A DNA stretch of 64,000 bases from Treponema sp. Marseille-Q3903 (GCF_014334335.1 NZ_JACSEU010000001.1:1736001-1800000), one strand, 5' to 3'. Numbered from the stretch's first letter, positions 1-8,945 are shown. The notes: generated by a model not told the origin, from the sequence alone. Numbers and translations: made by a program.

Positions 1-699
1 GACAGTGTAAGGTTGAACCTCTCGGAGAATTTTTTTACTTAAAGAATATAAATCAGAGTCGAGCATATAGAATGCGGAAGGTAAATTCGTTCTGTCAGTG
101 TATTCCGCCGTTTCTGCAGAATAACTTACATTTCTGTATGCAATGATGTGATCTGTTTTGCTGTCGATAACTTGATATCTTATATCGATTCTCGCCTGAC
201 GCTTCCATCTTGTTTCTATTTCATAAACGGCAGGGTGACCATCTTGGGCATCTCTAAATTTTACTTTTACTTTTCTAAAACTGTCATCAATGTCAAAATA
301 TGTTACTTCACCTGTGAGATAGACATCGGCAGGATTTTGAGTGTTGTTTTTTAATGCTCGAGAAACTGCATCTGAGTTTACAAGCTTGATATAGGAAGAA
401 GAGCTTAGCCCGCTTTCTAGCTGTGATTGCAGATATTCTAGGCAACGCCGTTCATCGGGATCCGCTCCATCAAAAATTCTGAACATTGAATATAAAATAA
501 ATTCCGAAGTCGAGAATGCTCTGTTTGTAATAAAAAACTGACTCGGCTTAAAAGGAAGAACAGCAATTGTTTTTGCCCCGTTCAAGTTCAACTCTGCAGG
601 TCTTACAACTTTTACATCAATAGAAGTTGCACAAGACGATAAAAGAAAAGTGCACAAAAGAGATAGACAAAACAAACATTTGCAAATTTTTTGCGACAT
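1..699 (-). CDS. Partial lipoprotein, CsgG/TolB-N-like opening (C-terminus beyond the window)
   Basis: This reading frame is open from an ATG at 699 to the left edge, 233 codons without a stop. The N-terminus is a lipoprotein signal peptide: a short charged start, a Leu/Cys-rich hydrophobic core and the lipobox LLSSC with Cys23. The mature part soon shows TIAVLPF (about residues 47-53), an opening seen in CsgG-, LpoB- and TolB-N-like envelope proteins; that resemblance is short and only suggestive. The rest has alternating beta-strand-like stretches (for example around residues 135-180) and no motif I recognise. It is probably anchored in a membrane facing the periplasm or the surface. The neighbouring antiporter is divergently transcribed. 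Function unknown; the gene is cut by the window edge, not visibly broken. Confidence 0.75.
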   Translation of the reverse strand, partial: MSQKICKCLFCLSLLCTFLLSSCATSIDVKVVRPAELNLNGAKTIAVLPFKPSQFFITNRAFSTSEFILYSMFRIFDGADPDERRCLEYLQSQLESGLSSSSYIKLVNSDAVSRALKNNTQNPADVYLTGEVTYFDIDDSFRKVKVKFRDAQDGHPAVYEIETRWKRQARIDIRYQVIDSKTDHIIAYRNVSYSAETAEYTDRTNLPSAFYMLDSDLYSLSKKILREVQPYTV

Positions 700-837
700 A
701 AAATACCTCGTTTTGGATTGTTTTTACATGTTTTTGCAATTATAAAATATAAAATTATTGTTTTCAATAAAAAGCCACTCAGATCTTCCGTCTGCTCATT
801 GAATAAAGCGACTGGTGTTTTTCGAATTTACACGTTA

Positions 838-866
838 TTGAATAAGGCGGCAATTTTCGATATAAT
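838..866 (+). promoter_or_regulatory. Predicted sigma70 promoter of the antiporter gene
   Basis: TTGAAT at 838-843 and a perfect TATAAT at 861-866 are separated by 17 bp, 25 bp before the ATG at 892. The -35 region lies in a second copy of an ATTGAATAA..GCG motif whose first copy is at about 799-811, so a regulator could bind there. Confidence 0.6.
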
Positions 867-891
867 TTAAAAAAAGTCAGAGGTATATCAA

Positions 892-2151
892 ATGAATTCT
901 AACATTTCAAACACCGAGATAATTCTTCACATTTTGCTTTCAGTCGGAATTATCGTCATAGCAGCTAAATATTTTGGAACTTTAGCTAAAAAACTCGGCG
1001 TTCCACAAGTTGCAGGGATGATTTTGGCAGGGTTGCTGCTGCGCTTTATTCCATGGTTCAAAAATTTTGGTTCACCTGATTCAAATATCATCTACAATGA
1101 AACAAACAAGTTTATTCAGTATATGGCGGAAATCGGCGTCATCCTTATCATGTTTTCTGCAGGGCTTGGGACAAACCTTAAATCGCTTGCAAAATCGGGA
1201 TTCAAAGCGACAATAGTAGCGGCGTGCGGAGTTATTGCTCCACTTGTCATAGGAACTATTGTTGCACTTTGTTTCTGGGGTTTTGATGGTTTTGGAACAC
1301 ACAGATTTTTCGAAGCCGTTTTCATCGGAACAATTTTAACTGCGACATCGGTGAGCATTTCTGTTGCGGTTCTCAAAGAACTTGGAAAAATCAAATCAGA
1401 TGTTGGACAGACAATCATAAGTGCTGCAATCATCGATGATGTATTTGGCATAATCGTTTTGACAATTGTGCTTGGAGTCAGCACGGGACGCGGCGGGTAT
1501 CTTGGAATCATATTAAAAACTGTAGCGTTTTTTATATGTGCAATTTTTGTAGGAATCATAACATATAGATTTTTCAGCTGGTACGATAAACGGCATCCTC
1601 GCACACACCGAATTCCCATTTACGCACTCGGAGTTGCCTTGATTTTTGCTTATGCGGCTGAAAAATTTTTTGGAATTGCAGATATCACAGGTGCATATAT
1701 CGCAGGGATTGTCTTTTGTAACTTGACAGATGCATCTTACATGGAATCAAAAATCGACATAAATTCTTATATGTTTTTCAGCCCGATTTTCTTTGCAAGT
1801 ATCGGATTAAAAACCGACCTTTCAGATATGAATATTGCAATGCTCTGGTTCTCAATCGCATTTGTCGTTGCAGGATGTGTTTCTAAAATCATCGGATGCG
1901 GCGGTTCTGCAAAACTCTTAGGCTATAATTGGAAAGAATCTTTGCAAGTAGGGCTTGGAATGATGGTTCGCGGCGAAGTTGCATTGATTGTAGCAACAAA
2001 AGGACTTTCTGTTGGACTTGTAGAATCAACATATTTTACGCCGGTTATATTGCTTATCATAGTATCTTCGATGCTTGTCCCAATTTTACTGAAAAAAGCG
2101 TTTGCAGAAAAAAACACTCCACCAGCAACGCCTATATCGCCAGCAGAGTAA
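892..2151 (+). CDS. Cation:proton antiporter (CPA2 / Na+/H+ exchanger family)
   Basis: 419-residue integral membrane protein with about a dozen hydrophobic segments spread over residues 10-405, matching the Na+/H+ exchanger fold (PF00999). The paired acidic residues Asp182-Asp183 in AAIIDDVFGI sit where CPA exchangers carry their ion-binding Asp pair. It would exchange monovalent cations for protons across the inner membrane. No TrkA-N or USP domain follows, unlike full-length KefB/KefC, so it is the short form with a brief Pro/Thr-rich tail. ATG 892 is preceded by AGAGG at suitable spacing and by a good promoter. It appears monocistronic. Substrate (Na+ or K+) cannot be told from sequence. 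Confidence 0.88.
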   Translation: MNSNISNTEIILHILLSVGIIVIAAKYFGTLAKKLGVPQVAGMILAGLLLRFIPWFKNFGSPDSNIIYNETNKFIQYMAEIGVILIMFSAGLGTNLKSLAKSGFKATIVAACGVIAPLVIGTIVALCFWGFDGFGTHRFFEAVFIGTILTATSVSISVAVLKELGKIKSDVGQTIISAAIIDDVFGIIVLTIVLGVSTGRGGYLGIILKTVAFFICAIFVGIITYRFFSWYDKRHPRTHRIPIYALGVALIFAYAAEKFFGIADITGAYIAGIVFCNLTDASYMESKIDINSYMFFSPIFFASIGLKTDLSDMNIAMLWFSIAFVVAGCVSKIIGCGGSAKLLGYNWKESLQVGLGMMVRGEVALIVATKGLSVGLVESTYFTPVILLIIVSSMLVPILLKKAFAEKNTPPATPISPAE

Positions 2152-2167
2152 AATACAAAAACGGAGC

Positions 2168-2181
2168 GCGGATTTATCCGC
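2168..2181. terminator. Short hairpin between convergent genes, possible bidirectional terminator
   Basis: GCGGAT and ATCCGC form a perfect 6-bp stem with a 2-nt loop, between the convergent antiporter and flavodiiron genes. The T-tract is interrupted on both strands, so termination is plausible but weakly supported. Confidence 0.35.
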
Positions 2182-2218
2182 ACCCTATTTTAATTTTAAC
2201 GCAAAATTATTTGAAAAA

Positions 2219-3373
2219 CTATTTTAGAGCATTTGCAAGCTGATCAAGTTTTTCTAAACAAGCATCGTTCAAAGCGCCTTTCACAGTGACAACAGGCTCG
2301 ATGATGTTCAAATCTTTACATCCGCAAAACTTTTCTTTTATCAATCTTGCTGCAGCAGGCGCCCAAGAGCCGTTTTCAACAAAGGCAATATTTGTGTTGG
2401 AAAATCCATGCTCAGCAAGGCGCATAACAAAATCATTCATAAAAGGATATATGCCGGTGTTGTAAGTCGTCGTCGCAAAAACAACATTTTTATAAGTAAA
2501 AGCTGCATCAATAGCGTAAGAAAAATCAGTCTCAGCAAGATTTATAACTTTTACATCTTTACCACAGGAACGAAGTTTTTCGGCAAGAATATTTACCGCT
2601 TCCTCAGTGTGCCCATAAACAGAAGTATAGGCAATAAAAACTCCATCATTTTCAGGCTGATAGTTAGCCCATCTCTTATATTCCTCAAAATAATGAGACA
2701 AGTCTCCAGTGAGGACAGGACCGTGAAGAGAGCATATAGTTTTAATCTCAAAAGCGGAAAGTTTTTCAAGAACTTTTAAAACAGACGAGCCAAACTTGCC
2801 CACAATTCCGTAATAATAACGTCGCGCCTCATCATCCCATCCTCGCTGCTCAACGTCGTTAGCGCCAAAAGTACCAAAAGCGTCGGCGCTGAACAAAACC
2901 TTTTCGCATTCATCGTAAGACATTATGACTTCTGGCCAATGAACCATCGGAGCCGTGATAAAATGAAGATTATGCTTACCAAGCAAAAGAGAGTCTCCGT
3001 CTTTTACAACAACAGCGCGCTCAGAATAATCCTCTTTAAAATACGACTTAAGAATAGTCAGAGCTACAGCGCTCAAAACAACCTTGGTACAAGTATATTT
3101 ATTCAAAAATCTTGCTATATTTGCAGAATGATCAGGCTCCATGTGATGCACAACCAGGTAGTCAGGATTGCGACCTTTCAAAACATTTTCAACATTTTCG
3201 AGCCATTGATCACCAAAATTGCGGTCAACAGAGTCAGTGACAGCAACCTTTTCGTCAAGAATCACATAAGAATTATAAGCCATTCCAAAAGGAACAGGAT
3301 ACTGCCCCTCAAAAAGTTTAATTTTATGGTCGTTTACACCAACATAAATAACATCATCAGAAAACTTAATCAT
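2219..3373 (-). CDS. FprA-type flavodiiron protein (A-type flavoprotein)
   Basis: 384 residues from the ATG at 3373. A longer in-frame TTG start at 3409 adds 12 residues but lacks support. The N-terminal half is a metallo-beta-lactamase-like domain with the di-iron motif HHMEPDHS at about residues 79-86. The C-terminal half is a flavodoxin domain beginning near IAYTSVYGHTEEA at about residue 248, with the FMN phosphate-binding loop. Such proteins reduce O2 to water or NO to N2O with electrons from rubredoxin or similar carriers and protect anaerobes in the cytoplasm. No rubredoxin domain or adjacent rubredoxin gene is seen, so the donor is unknown. Monocistronic and convergent with the antiporter. 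Confidence 0.9.
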   Translation of the reverse strand: MIKFSDDVIYVGVNDHKIKLFEGQYPVPFGMAYNSYVILDEKVAVTDSVDRNFGDQWLENVENVLKGRNPDYLVVHHMEPDHSANIARFLNKYTCTKVVLSAVALTILKSYFKEDYSERAVVVKDGDSLLLGKHNLHFITAPMVHWPEVIMSYDECEKVLFSADAFGTFGANDVEQRGWDDEARRYYYGIVGKFGSSVLKVLEKLSAFEIKTICSLHGPVLTGDLSHYFEEYKRWANYQPENDGVFIAYTSVYGHTEEAVNILAEKLRSCGKDVKVINLAETDFSYAIDAAFTYKNVVFATTTYNTGIYPFMNDFVMRLAEHGFSNTNIAFVENGSWAPAAARLIKEKFCGCKDLNIIEPVVTVKGALNDACLEKLDQLANALK

Positions 3374-3432
3374 GTCCGCGATAATACAATTAAAATAAAA
3401 ATGTTTCAAGACGAGTCAAATTTAAAAAATCG

Positions 3433-3585
3433 CAGCGCAAACAATCACCAATCGGCGTTCCGCGGTTCGCTAACGCTCAGCCTCTTCCCTCGCTCGCCTG
3501 CGTCTCGCTCAGTCCAGTGGCCGTCTTCGCCGCCCATCCACGCCGGGCGCAAACTTGCTCTAGCGCACGGCAAACAAGGTTGTCA
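3433..3585 (+). repeat. Intergenic repeat element, copy 1 of about 150 bp
   Basis: A GC-richer block that is closely similar, in the same orientation, to 9010-9163. Shared landmarks are AGCGCAAAC, CGGTTCGCTAACGCTCAG, CCCTCGCTCGCCTGC, CCAGTGGCC, GCGCACGGCAAACAAGG and a terminal TTGTCA. It fills the gap between the flavodiiron and regulator genes. A stop-free frame runs through both copies but has no start signal, and I treat it as non-coding. Confidence 0.8.
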
Positions 3586-3591
3586 CAGGCT

Positions 3592-4011
3592 TTAATGCTC
3601 GGCGATAAAATTTTTCATGCACTCAAGAGTTTCAGAACTGACGTGATGCTCCAAGCCTTCTGAATCAATTACGGCCGTTTTTTCGCTCACTCCAATTTTT
3701 AATAAAAAGCGTTGGACAATTTTGTGCCGATTTGCGCACGTTCGAGCCAAAGAGTAGCCTGCCTCTGTAAGAACGATTGGTTTTCTGGCTTCGTTTTCTA
3801 TAAAACCGTTTGCAGTCAAGCGCTGTAAAACCTGAATGACAGATACGTGGCTCACACCAAAGTACCTAGCAAGATCCATTACACGGCACTCACCGTTTTC
3901 TGTTATTATTTTTGAGATAACTTCTGTGTAGTCTTCTAGGATTTCCATCGCGTGATCAGCGCGAGTCCGAGAAAAAGCGACCGACGCTTCCGTTTTTTTT
4001 TCCGACATCAT
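3592..4011 (-). CDS. troR: DtxR-family metal-dependent regulator (MntR/TroR-like)
   Basis: About 139 residues from ATG 4011 (a second ATG follows at 4008; a GTG at 4026 is also in frame, but AGAAGAGAG overlapping it is better read as the ribosome-binding site of the ATGs). A winged helix-turn-helix at about residues 20-85 (RADHAMEILEDYTEVISKI and DLARYFGVSHVSVIQVLQRL) is followed by the dimerisation segment with HKIVQRFLLKIGV and DSEGLEHHVS. His and Glu in that segment match metal ligands of MntR. It lacks the C-terminal SH3-like domain, as in MntR. It probably represses troABCD when Mn2+ is sufficient by binding the palindromes at 4835-4882. In T. pallidum, as I recall, troR lies at the end of the tro operon; here it is separate and in the opposite orientation. 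Confidence 0.85.
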   Translation of the reverse strand: MMSEKKTEASVAFSRTRADHAMEILEDYTEVISKIITENGECRVMDLARYFGVSHVSVIQVLQRLTANGFIENEARKPIVLTEAGYSLARTCANRHKIVQRFLLKIGVSEKTAVIDSEGLEHHVSSETLECMKNFIAEH

Positions 4012-4229
4012 GGGCTCTCTTCTCACAGATCAATGCGCGAAATTCGGTGAGGCTGTAATATTCGACCGTATCAATAATCATCGCGCTTTTTGTGAACACG
4101 GTCAGAGATAAAAGTTTTAATCGTATTTATCCCATTGTATAGTTTTTTCTGTCGACGTTTCAAGTACAAAAAATAGCCTGTCTGTAAGGCACATTTTTTT
4201 AACGATAGGCTTTCTTGCACAGAAACATT

Positions 4230-4745
4230 TTTTAAATATTTTTGAATGCTCCTCTTAGAATACGCATACATAAGATTTGGGAATAGGCGATTTATGTGAT
4301 ATATAATGTTCGCCATAAAACAAGGAATAATCAAAGAGCGCTTTTTTGCAACGCCTTTCATAATGCATCTGGCGACTGAACTAGTGAAACTGATATTCCA
4401 TGCAGAACAAGTTCCGCACACAACACTTGCGCAAATTCAGCAGGAGACGTGCTCTCAAATTCTTTACAAACAGCAATTCCTGCACAGTTGAACAACAAGT
4501 CAATTTTACCAAACTGCCTCTCACAAAAATCGGTAAAACTGGCAATCGATTTTTCATCGCACACGTCAAGCTCATGCGCGCTTATACCACCAGCATATAA
4601 CATCAATTCGGCTTCAATTTTTTTGAGCAAATCTTTCCATCGAACTCCTATGACGACCTTGAATCCTTTTTTTTAAACACTCTTGCGCAATAGCATTTTC
4701 TATACCGCTTGAACCGCCGGTAATCACAGCAACAGTTGAATCCAT
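4230..4745 (-). pseudogene. Decayed short-chain dehydrogenase/reductase
   Basis: Pieces of one SDR protein occur in different frames on the minus strand. From ATG 4745 the frame reads VAVITGGSSGI, the NAD(P)-binding opening, then hits a stop after an A/T homopolymer at about 4665-4675. The next frame continues with DLLKKIEAELM, ELDVCDEKSIASF and KIDLLFNCAGIAV (core SDR) to a stop at 4358. A third frame carries a plausible C-terminus, KGVAKKRSLIIPCFMANII and YSKRSIQKYLK, ending near 4230. The central part with the Tyr-x-x-x-Lys catalytic motif appears deleted. The C-terminal pattern recalls 3-ketosphinganine-reductase-like SDRs. At least two frame disruptions plus a deletion make it non-functional. 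Confidence 0.75.
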
Positions 4746-4822
4746 GGGAGTTATAAAATAACCGACAATAAAAAACAGCTCAATATAAATCATTTAAAAC
4801 ACAGAGATTTTTCATTTAACTA

Positions 4823-4852
4823 TTGACAAAAATCCGTAGTTTATACTACATT
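4823..4852 (+). promoter_or_regulatory. Predicted troA promoter
   Basis: TTGACA at 4823-4828 with TACATT at 4847-4852 (18-bp spacing). A better hexamer, TATACT, lies at 4842-4847 but at only 13 bp. The -10 region is covered by the first palindromic operator, as expected for repression by an MntR-like protein. Confidence 0.5.
4835..4850. promoter_or_regulatory. Palindromic operator 1 upstream of troA
   Basis: GTAGTTTATACTAC at 4836-4849 has perfect 5-bp arms (GTAGT/ACTAC) around a 4-bp centre. It overlaps the predicted -10 region. The same arms recur in operator 2. The likely ligand is the DtxR-family protein encoded at 3592-4011. Confidence 0.7.
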
Positions 4853-4866
4853 TGTAATGCAAAAGA

Positions 4867-4882
4867 TGTAGTAAATACTACA
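4867..4882. promoter_or_regulatory. Palindromic operator 2 upstream of troA
   Basis: TGTAGTAAATACTACA is a perfect inverted repeat apart from its 4-bp AAAT centre and shares its arms with operator 1. The two centres are 32 bp apart, about three helical turns, so two dimers could bind on the same face of the DNA. Confidence 0.7.
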
Positions 4883-4968
4883 GATTTTGATACAAAAACC
4901 TCAAAAAAATATGATAAAAACGGCGTCTAAAACAGAACAGTCTATTTTTGTTCATATCAGGAGTTTAT

Positions 4969-5916
4969 ATGAAAAAAAACATACAATTTACAGCAGCCTC
5001 GATCGCTGCAGCGGCAGTGTTGTGCGCAGTAGTTTTTTCTGGATGCGCAAAAAAAAGCGCGACGGTTAGCGAACATGATTCAGAACGTCCAAAGCGAGTT
5101 GTAACTACGTTTACAATTTTACAGGATATGGCGCAGAATATAGCAGGAGATAAGATTCTCGTCGAATCTATTACAAAACCCGGAGCGGAAATTCACGAAT
5201 ACGAACCTACACCACTAGACGTCGTAAAGGCTCAGTCGGCAGATTTGGTTTTGCGCAATGGATTTGGCCTTGAGCGCTGGTTTGAAAAATTTATGGGGAG
5301 CGTTAAAAACGTGCCGAGCGCAACTCTTAGCGACGGCATAGAACCTCTTGGAATTGGAGAAGGACCGTACAACGGCATGCCAAATCCTCACTCGTGGATG
5401 TCGCCTAAAAACGCCCTTGTGTATGTCGAAAATATCCGAAAAGCCTTTGTCGCTTTGGATCCGGACAACGCCGAAACCTTTAACGCAAACGCGGCGTCCT
5501 ACAGCGAAAGCATTAAAAAAATCGACGCCTTTTTGGCCGACAAGCTTTCGGAAATTCCCGAAGAGCAGCGTTGGCTTGTAACATGCGAAGGCGCTTTTTC
5601 GTACCTTATCCGCGACTGCAATATGAAGGAATTGTACCTGTGGCCGGTAAACGCCGACGAGGAAGGAACTCCACAGCAAATTCAAAAAGTTGTAGACACT
5701 ATCCGCAAAAATCACATTCCTGTCGCTTTTTCTGAAAGTACGATCAGCGATAAGCCCCAGCTGCAAGTGTGTAAAGAAACAGGAGCGAGTTACGGCGGTG
5801 TTTTGTATGTAGACTCATTGACATACGAAGACGGAGATGCGCCGACGTATTTAAAGATGCTCGAATACAATGCAAACACGATTGTAAAAGGCTTTCAAGG
5901 CAGTTTGTCAAGATAA
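4969..5916 (+). CDS. troA: Mn/Zn ABC transporter substrate-binding lipoprotein
   Basis: 315 residues from ATG 4969, preceded by AGGAG. Signal peptide with the lipobox VFSGC, Cys26. The mature protein is a cluster-9 (TroA/PsaA/ZnuA) metal-binding protein. Probable ligands are the His in GAEIHEYEP (about residue 72), the His in [10 protein letters not shown] (about 142), the Glu in [11 protein letters not shown] (about 208) and the Asp in [13 protein letters not shown] (about 283). The His/His/Glu/Asp set is the PsaA/TroA type and there is no His-rich loop like that of zinc-specific ZnuA, which favours Mn2+ or mixed Mn/Zn specificity. It delivers metal from the periplasm to the TroBCD complex. 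First gene of the tro operon, behind the palindromic operators. Confidence 0.92.
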   Translation: MKKNIQFTAASIAAAAVLCAVVFSGCAKKSATVSEHDSERPKRVVTTFTILQDMAQNIAGDKILVESITKPGAEIHEYEPTPLDVVKAQSADLVLRNGFGLERWFEKFMGSVKNVPSATLSDGIEPLGIGEGPYNGMPNPHSWMSPKNALVYVENIRKAFVALDPDNAETFNANAASYSESIKKIDAFLADKLSEIPEEQRWLVTCEGAFSYLIRDCNMKELYLWPVNADEEGTPQQIQKVVDTIRKNHIPVAFSESTISDKPQLQVCKETGASYGGVLYVDSLTYEDGDAPTYLKMLEYNANTIVKGFQGSLSR

Positions 5917-5929
5917 CACGAGGCAGAAT

Positions 5930-6820
5930 ATGGATATAGATACGAAAATTCCAGTTGAAATTGAGGTACAAAATGTAAGCGTCGCATACAATAACGGCCA
6001 CGTCGCGCTGTACGACACATCTTTTCATCTAAAAAAGGGAACGATTACGGCTCTCGTCGGCGTAAACGGCAGCGGAAAATCTACGCTTTTCAAAACAATC
6101 ATGGGCTTTATTAAACCTATGAACGGCTCTGTAACGATCTGTGGCAAACCTGTACGCCAGGCTCAAAAACAGCACCTGCTTGCTTACGTTCCGCAATCTG
6201 AAGAAGTTGACTGGTCTTTCCCGGTCAGCGTGTGGGACGTCGTTATGATGGGGCGCTACGGCTACATGAATTTTTTGCGCATACCGAATAGGGAAGACAA
6301 AGAAATTGTTGAGCGCAGCCTTGAGAGAGTTCAAATGCTCGACTTTAAAGACAGGCAAATTGGGGAGCTTTCTGGCGGACAAAAAAAGAGGGTTTTTCTC
6401 GCTCGCGCTTTGGCACAACAGGGAAAAATAATCTTGCTCGATGAGCCATTTACCGGTGTCGACGTTAAAACCGAAACTGCGATTATCGCTCTTTTGAGAG
6501 AACTTAAAAACGATGGACACTTGATTTTTGTCTCAACGCACGATTTGGGTTCGGTGCCAGAATTCTGCGATCACGTTGTGATTATAAAAAAAACGGTGCT
6601 CGCTTCGGGACCGACAGAAACGACATTTACGGCCGACAACCTTATAAAGGCCTTTGGTGGCGCTTTGCGTACCATTAAGCTCGATCACACCGACAATCCA
6701 GAAGAAAGCACTCACGAGTTTAGAGTGTTTACCGACGATGAAGGTGCTTTGGTAACAAAGGGCGAAGGCAAGCCCTATAGAAGTGGCGTAAGAAATACCG
6801 AAGCTGCTTTGCACAAATGA
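5930..6820 (+). CDS. troB: Mn/Zn ABC transporter ATP-binding protein
   Basis: 296 residues. Walker [10 protein letters not shown] at about 44-52, ABC signature LSGGQKKR at about 146-153, Walker [13 protein letters not shown] at about 168-179, and the switch His in STHDL near 204. It energises metal import by the two permeases that follow. GAGG six bases before ATG 5930 is the ribosome-binding site, and the gene starts 13 bp after troA. A tail of about 50 residues after the ABC core (from about 245), rich in acidic and Thr residues, extends beyond the minimal ATPase; its role is unknown. Same operon and same predicted metal control as troA. Confidence 0.93.
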   Translation: MDIDTKIPVEIEVQNVSVAYNNGHVALYDTSFHLKKGTITALVGVNGSGKSTLFKTIMGFIKPMNGSVTICGKPVRQAQKQHLLAYVPQSEEVDWSFPVSVWDVVMMGRYGYMNFLRIPNREDKEIVERSLERVQMLDFKDRQIGELSGGQKKRVFLARALAQQGKIILLDEPFTGVDVKTETAIIALLRELKNDGHLIFVSTHDLGSVPEFCDHVVIIKKTVLASGPTETTFTADNLIKAFGGALRTIKLDHTDNPEESTHEFRVFTDDEGALVTKGEGKPYRSGVRNTEAALHK

Positions 6821-6849
6821 TGTGACAAAAAAAATGCGGAGAAATACAG

Positions 6850-7725
6850 ATGATTTCAAATTTATTGATTCCATTTCAGTATGAATATATGGTAAAGGCT
6901 ATTCTTGTCAGCGGTTTTATAGGCGGAGTGTGCGCCCTGCTTTCGTGCTTTGTAGTGCTAAAAGGTTGGTCTTTGCTCGGAGATGCGCTGTCGCACGCGG
7001 TAGTTCCAGGCGTTGCGGTCGCGTACATAGTCGGCATACCATTTTCGGTCGGAGCGTTTATAAGCGGTATGTTCGCCACCCTTGCGATGGGTTTTATAAA
7101 AAAGCGGACGAGAATCCGAGAAGACGCCGTCATCGGCATAGTTTATACGACATTTTTTGCGCTTGGAGTTTTGCTAATTTCGCTTTTTCCAAGCAACATA
7201 ACTCTTTCTACAATAGTTATGGGAAACATCCTCGGCATAGCAGACAGAGACATAGTTCAAACTCTTATAATAGCAGGAAGCGGTTTGACAATTATTCTGC
7301 TTAAATGGAAAGATTTGCGCCTCTTTTCGTTCGACCCTGCGCAAGCGCGCTCTATAGGACTCAACACGAGTGCGTTGTACCTTTTGTTGCTCACACTGCT
7401 TGCAGTTACAGCGATCGCTGCGCTGCAAACTGTCGGCAGCATTTTGGTTGTCGCGATGCTTGTAACGCCTGGGGCGGCGGCATATCTGCTTACAAATAAA
7501 TTTTCTTTGATGATGTGCCTCTCGTCGATTATAGGTTTGGTCACTTCCGCACTGGGCGCATATATCAGTTATTTTTTGAACGGCTCGGCAGGCGGATGCA
7601 TAGTTACACTACAGTTTTTGCTTTTTTTAGCCGTTTTGTTTTTTGCGCCACATCATGGAATACTAGCCGCAAAATTGAACGCTGTAAAATCCCTAAAAGA
7701 TTTTTTTGCGAAAAGGACAATCTAA
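6850..7725 (+). CDS. troC: Mn/Zn ABC transporter permease 1
   Basis: 291-residue membrane protein with about eight hydrophobic segments, of the ABC-3 metal permease family (PF00950). Family landmarks are KGWSLLGDALSHAVVPGVA at about residues 38-56 and the late LVTPGAAAYLLT segment. It forms the inner-membrane channel with the second permease. GGAG precedes ATG 6850 by nine bases, 29 bp after troB. A 344-bp structured gap separates it from troD, which breaks the otherwise tight operon spacing. Confidence 0.92.
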   Translation: MISNLLIPFQYEYMVKAILVSGFIGGVCALLSCFVVLKGWSLLGDALSHAVVPGVAVAYIVGIPFSVGAFISGMFATLAMGFIKKRTRIREDAVIGIVYTTFFALGVLLISLFPSNITLSTIVMGNILGIADRDIVQTLIIAGSGLTIILLKWKDLRLFSFDPAQARSIGLNTSALYLLLLTLLAVTAIAALQTVGSILVVAMLVTPGAAAYLLTNKFSLMMCLSSIIGLVTSALGAYISYFLNGSAGGCIVTLQFLLFLAVLFFAPHHGILAAKLNAVKSLKDFFAKRTI

Positions 7726-8069
7726 GGCTAAAAATCTATTGCGGCAGAGTCTACTTGTAGATCCACTACTCGCCTGCGAGCTTACAACGGCAAGGGATTG
7801 GAGGGGCGGCGTAGACGTCGACCGCAGGAGCGTAGCGACGAGGACGATGAAGCGATAGCGGAACCCCGAAAAGCCCGACGGTTTTGCTTTTGCAAAAACC
7901 GTGCCGCCTAAAAAAAAATTGATACGATTAAGATTGTTGGAATGTGTGATAAAAATTACTTCCGTGTAATTTTCATCACGAAAGTTTACTTCGCGAGTTG
8001 CGCTGTGTAAACTTTGATACAGCACATCCGTGCGCTGCCGCTAAAGCGGTGTTTTTATGGGAGAATACA
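7726..8069 (+). repeat. Structured intergenic region between troC and troD with a diverged repeat element
   Basis: No gene. Positions about 7790-7890 hold a GC-rich block whose GGGCGGCG.AGACG segment resembles the reverse complement of the elements at 3433 and 9010, so it may be a diverged third member in the opposite orientation. Three inverted repeats follow: about 7877-7902 (ACGGTTTTGC/GCAAAAACCGT, one bulge, followed by an A-run), 7946-7959 with 7966-7979 (13 of 14 paired) and 7981-7989 with 8007-8015 (9 of 9). A small CCGCT/AGCGG hairpin lies near 8038-8049. These could reduce or uncouple troD expression. Confidence 0.6.
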
Positions 8070-8945
8070 ATGTTTTTGGAAAGACTTATTGAGCCGTTTA
8101 TGTACGGTTTTATGGTAAAGGCGCTTGTGATTGCGGCGCTTGTCGGTTGCGTGTGCGCGGTGATTTCGTGCTACCTTATTTTGAAGGGATGGGCGCTCAT
8201 GGGGGATGCGATTTCGCATGCTGTGTTGCCGGGAATAGTAGTAGCATACCTAGTTCATATCCCTCTTGGTTTAGGAGCTTTTATTGCAGGCTTACTCAAC
8301 GCTGCAACCACAGGCTGGATAAAAGAGCGAAGCCGAATCAGAGAAGACTCTGTGATGGGCGCAGTGTTTACAGGCATGATGGCGTTGGGACTAATACTCG
8401 TCACAAAGGTGCGCTCAAACATTCATTTTATGCACATTTTATTCGGAAGCCTTTTGGGAATTGAAAAGGAAGATATGATGCAGGCGGTCGTATGCTCGCT
8501 TATAACGCTTGTTTTAGTGATTGCCAAGAGAAAGGACATCTTGTTGTATCTGTTCGATCAAAATCACGCAAAAGCGATTGGACTTGATATAACGTTCATA
8601 CATTATCTTTTTCTCGCCCTCACCGCACTGACGATTGTCGCTTCGCTGCAGGCGGTGGGAATTTTACTGACAGTCGCTATGCTGATTATCCCTGGCTGTA
8701 TCGCCTATCTTTTAACGGACAGGCTTAACCGCATGCTTTGTATTTCCGCGCTGTCGGCCATGCTCAGTGCGCTGATTGGAACTTATGTGAGTTACTTTTT
8801 GAATGGAGCGACCGGTGCGTGCATCATTTTGACCGAAGCGATGTTTTTTGTTTTGGCGATGATTTTTGCACCAAAGTACGGCATGCTTTCATACCGAAAA
8901 TTACGGAAGGCTAACTTGCAAATTCACGGAAAACAGCACTTATAG
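8070..8945 (+). CDS. troD: Mn/Zn ABC transporter permease 2
   Basis: 291 residues from ATG 8070, chosen because GGGAGAA lies just upstream; the frame is open further upstream but without a better start. Same ABC-3 permease family as troC: KGWALMGDAISHAVLPGI at about residues 38-55, charged EDSVMGAVFTGMMALG, and hydrophobic segments through to FAPKYGMLS near the C-terminus. Two different permeases plus one ATPase is the TroCD/MntCD-type arrangement. Its separation from troC by a repeat-like block suggests insertion into a once compact operon; read-through or a separate promoter would be needed, and I see no convincing promoter. Confidence 0.92.
   Translation: MFLERLIEPFMYGFMVKALVIAALVGCVCAVISCYLILKGWALMGDAISHAVLPGIVVAYLVHIPLGLGAFIAGLLNAATTGWIKERSRIREDSVMGAVFTGMMALGLILVTKVRSNIHFMHILFGSLLGIEKEDMMQAVVCSLITLVLVIAKRKDILLYLFDQNHAKAIGLDITFIHYLFLALTALTIVASLQAVGILLTVAMLIIPGCIAYLLTDRLNRMLCISALSAMLSALIGTYVSYFLNGATGACIILTEAMFFVLAMIFAPKYGMLSYRKLRKANLQIHGKQHL

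Noticed and set aside
1116-1619. 167-codon minus-strand frame
   Set aside because: Antisense shadow within the antiporter gene; no start signal.
2939-3595. 218-codon plus-strand frame ending in the intergenic repeat
   Set aside because: Runs antisense through the flavodiiron gene; its last part matches only the sister repeat at 9010, so it is a repeat artefact.
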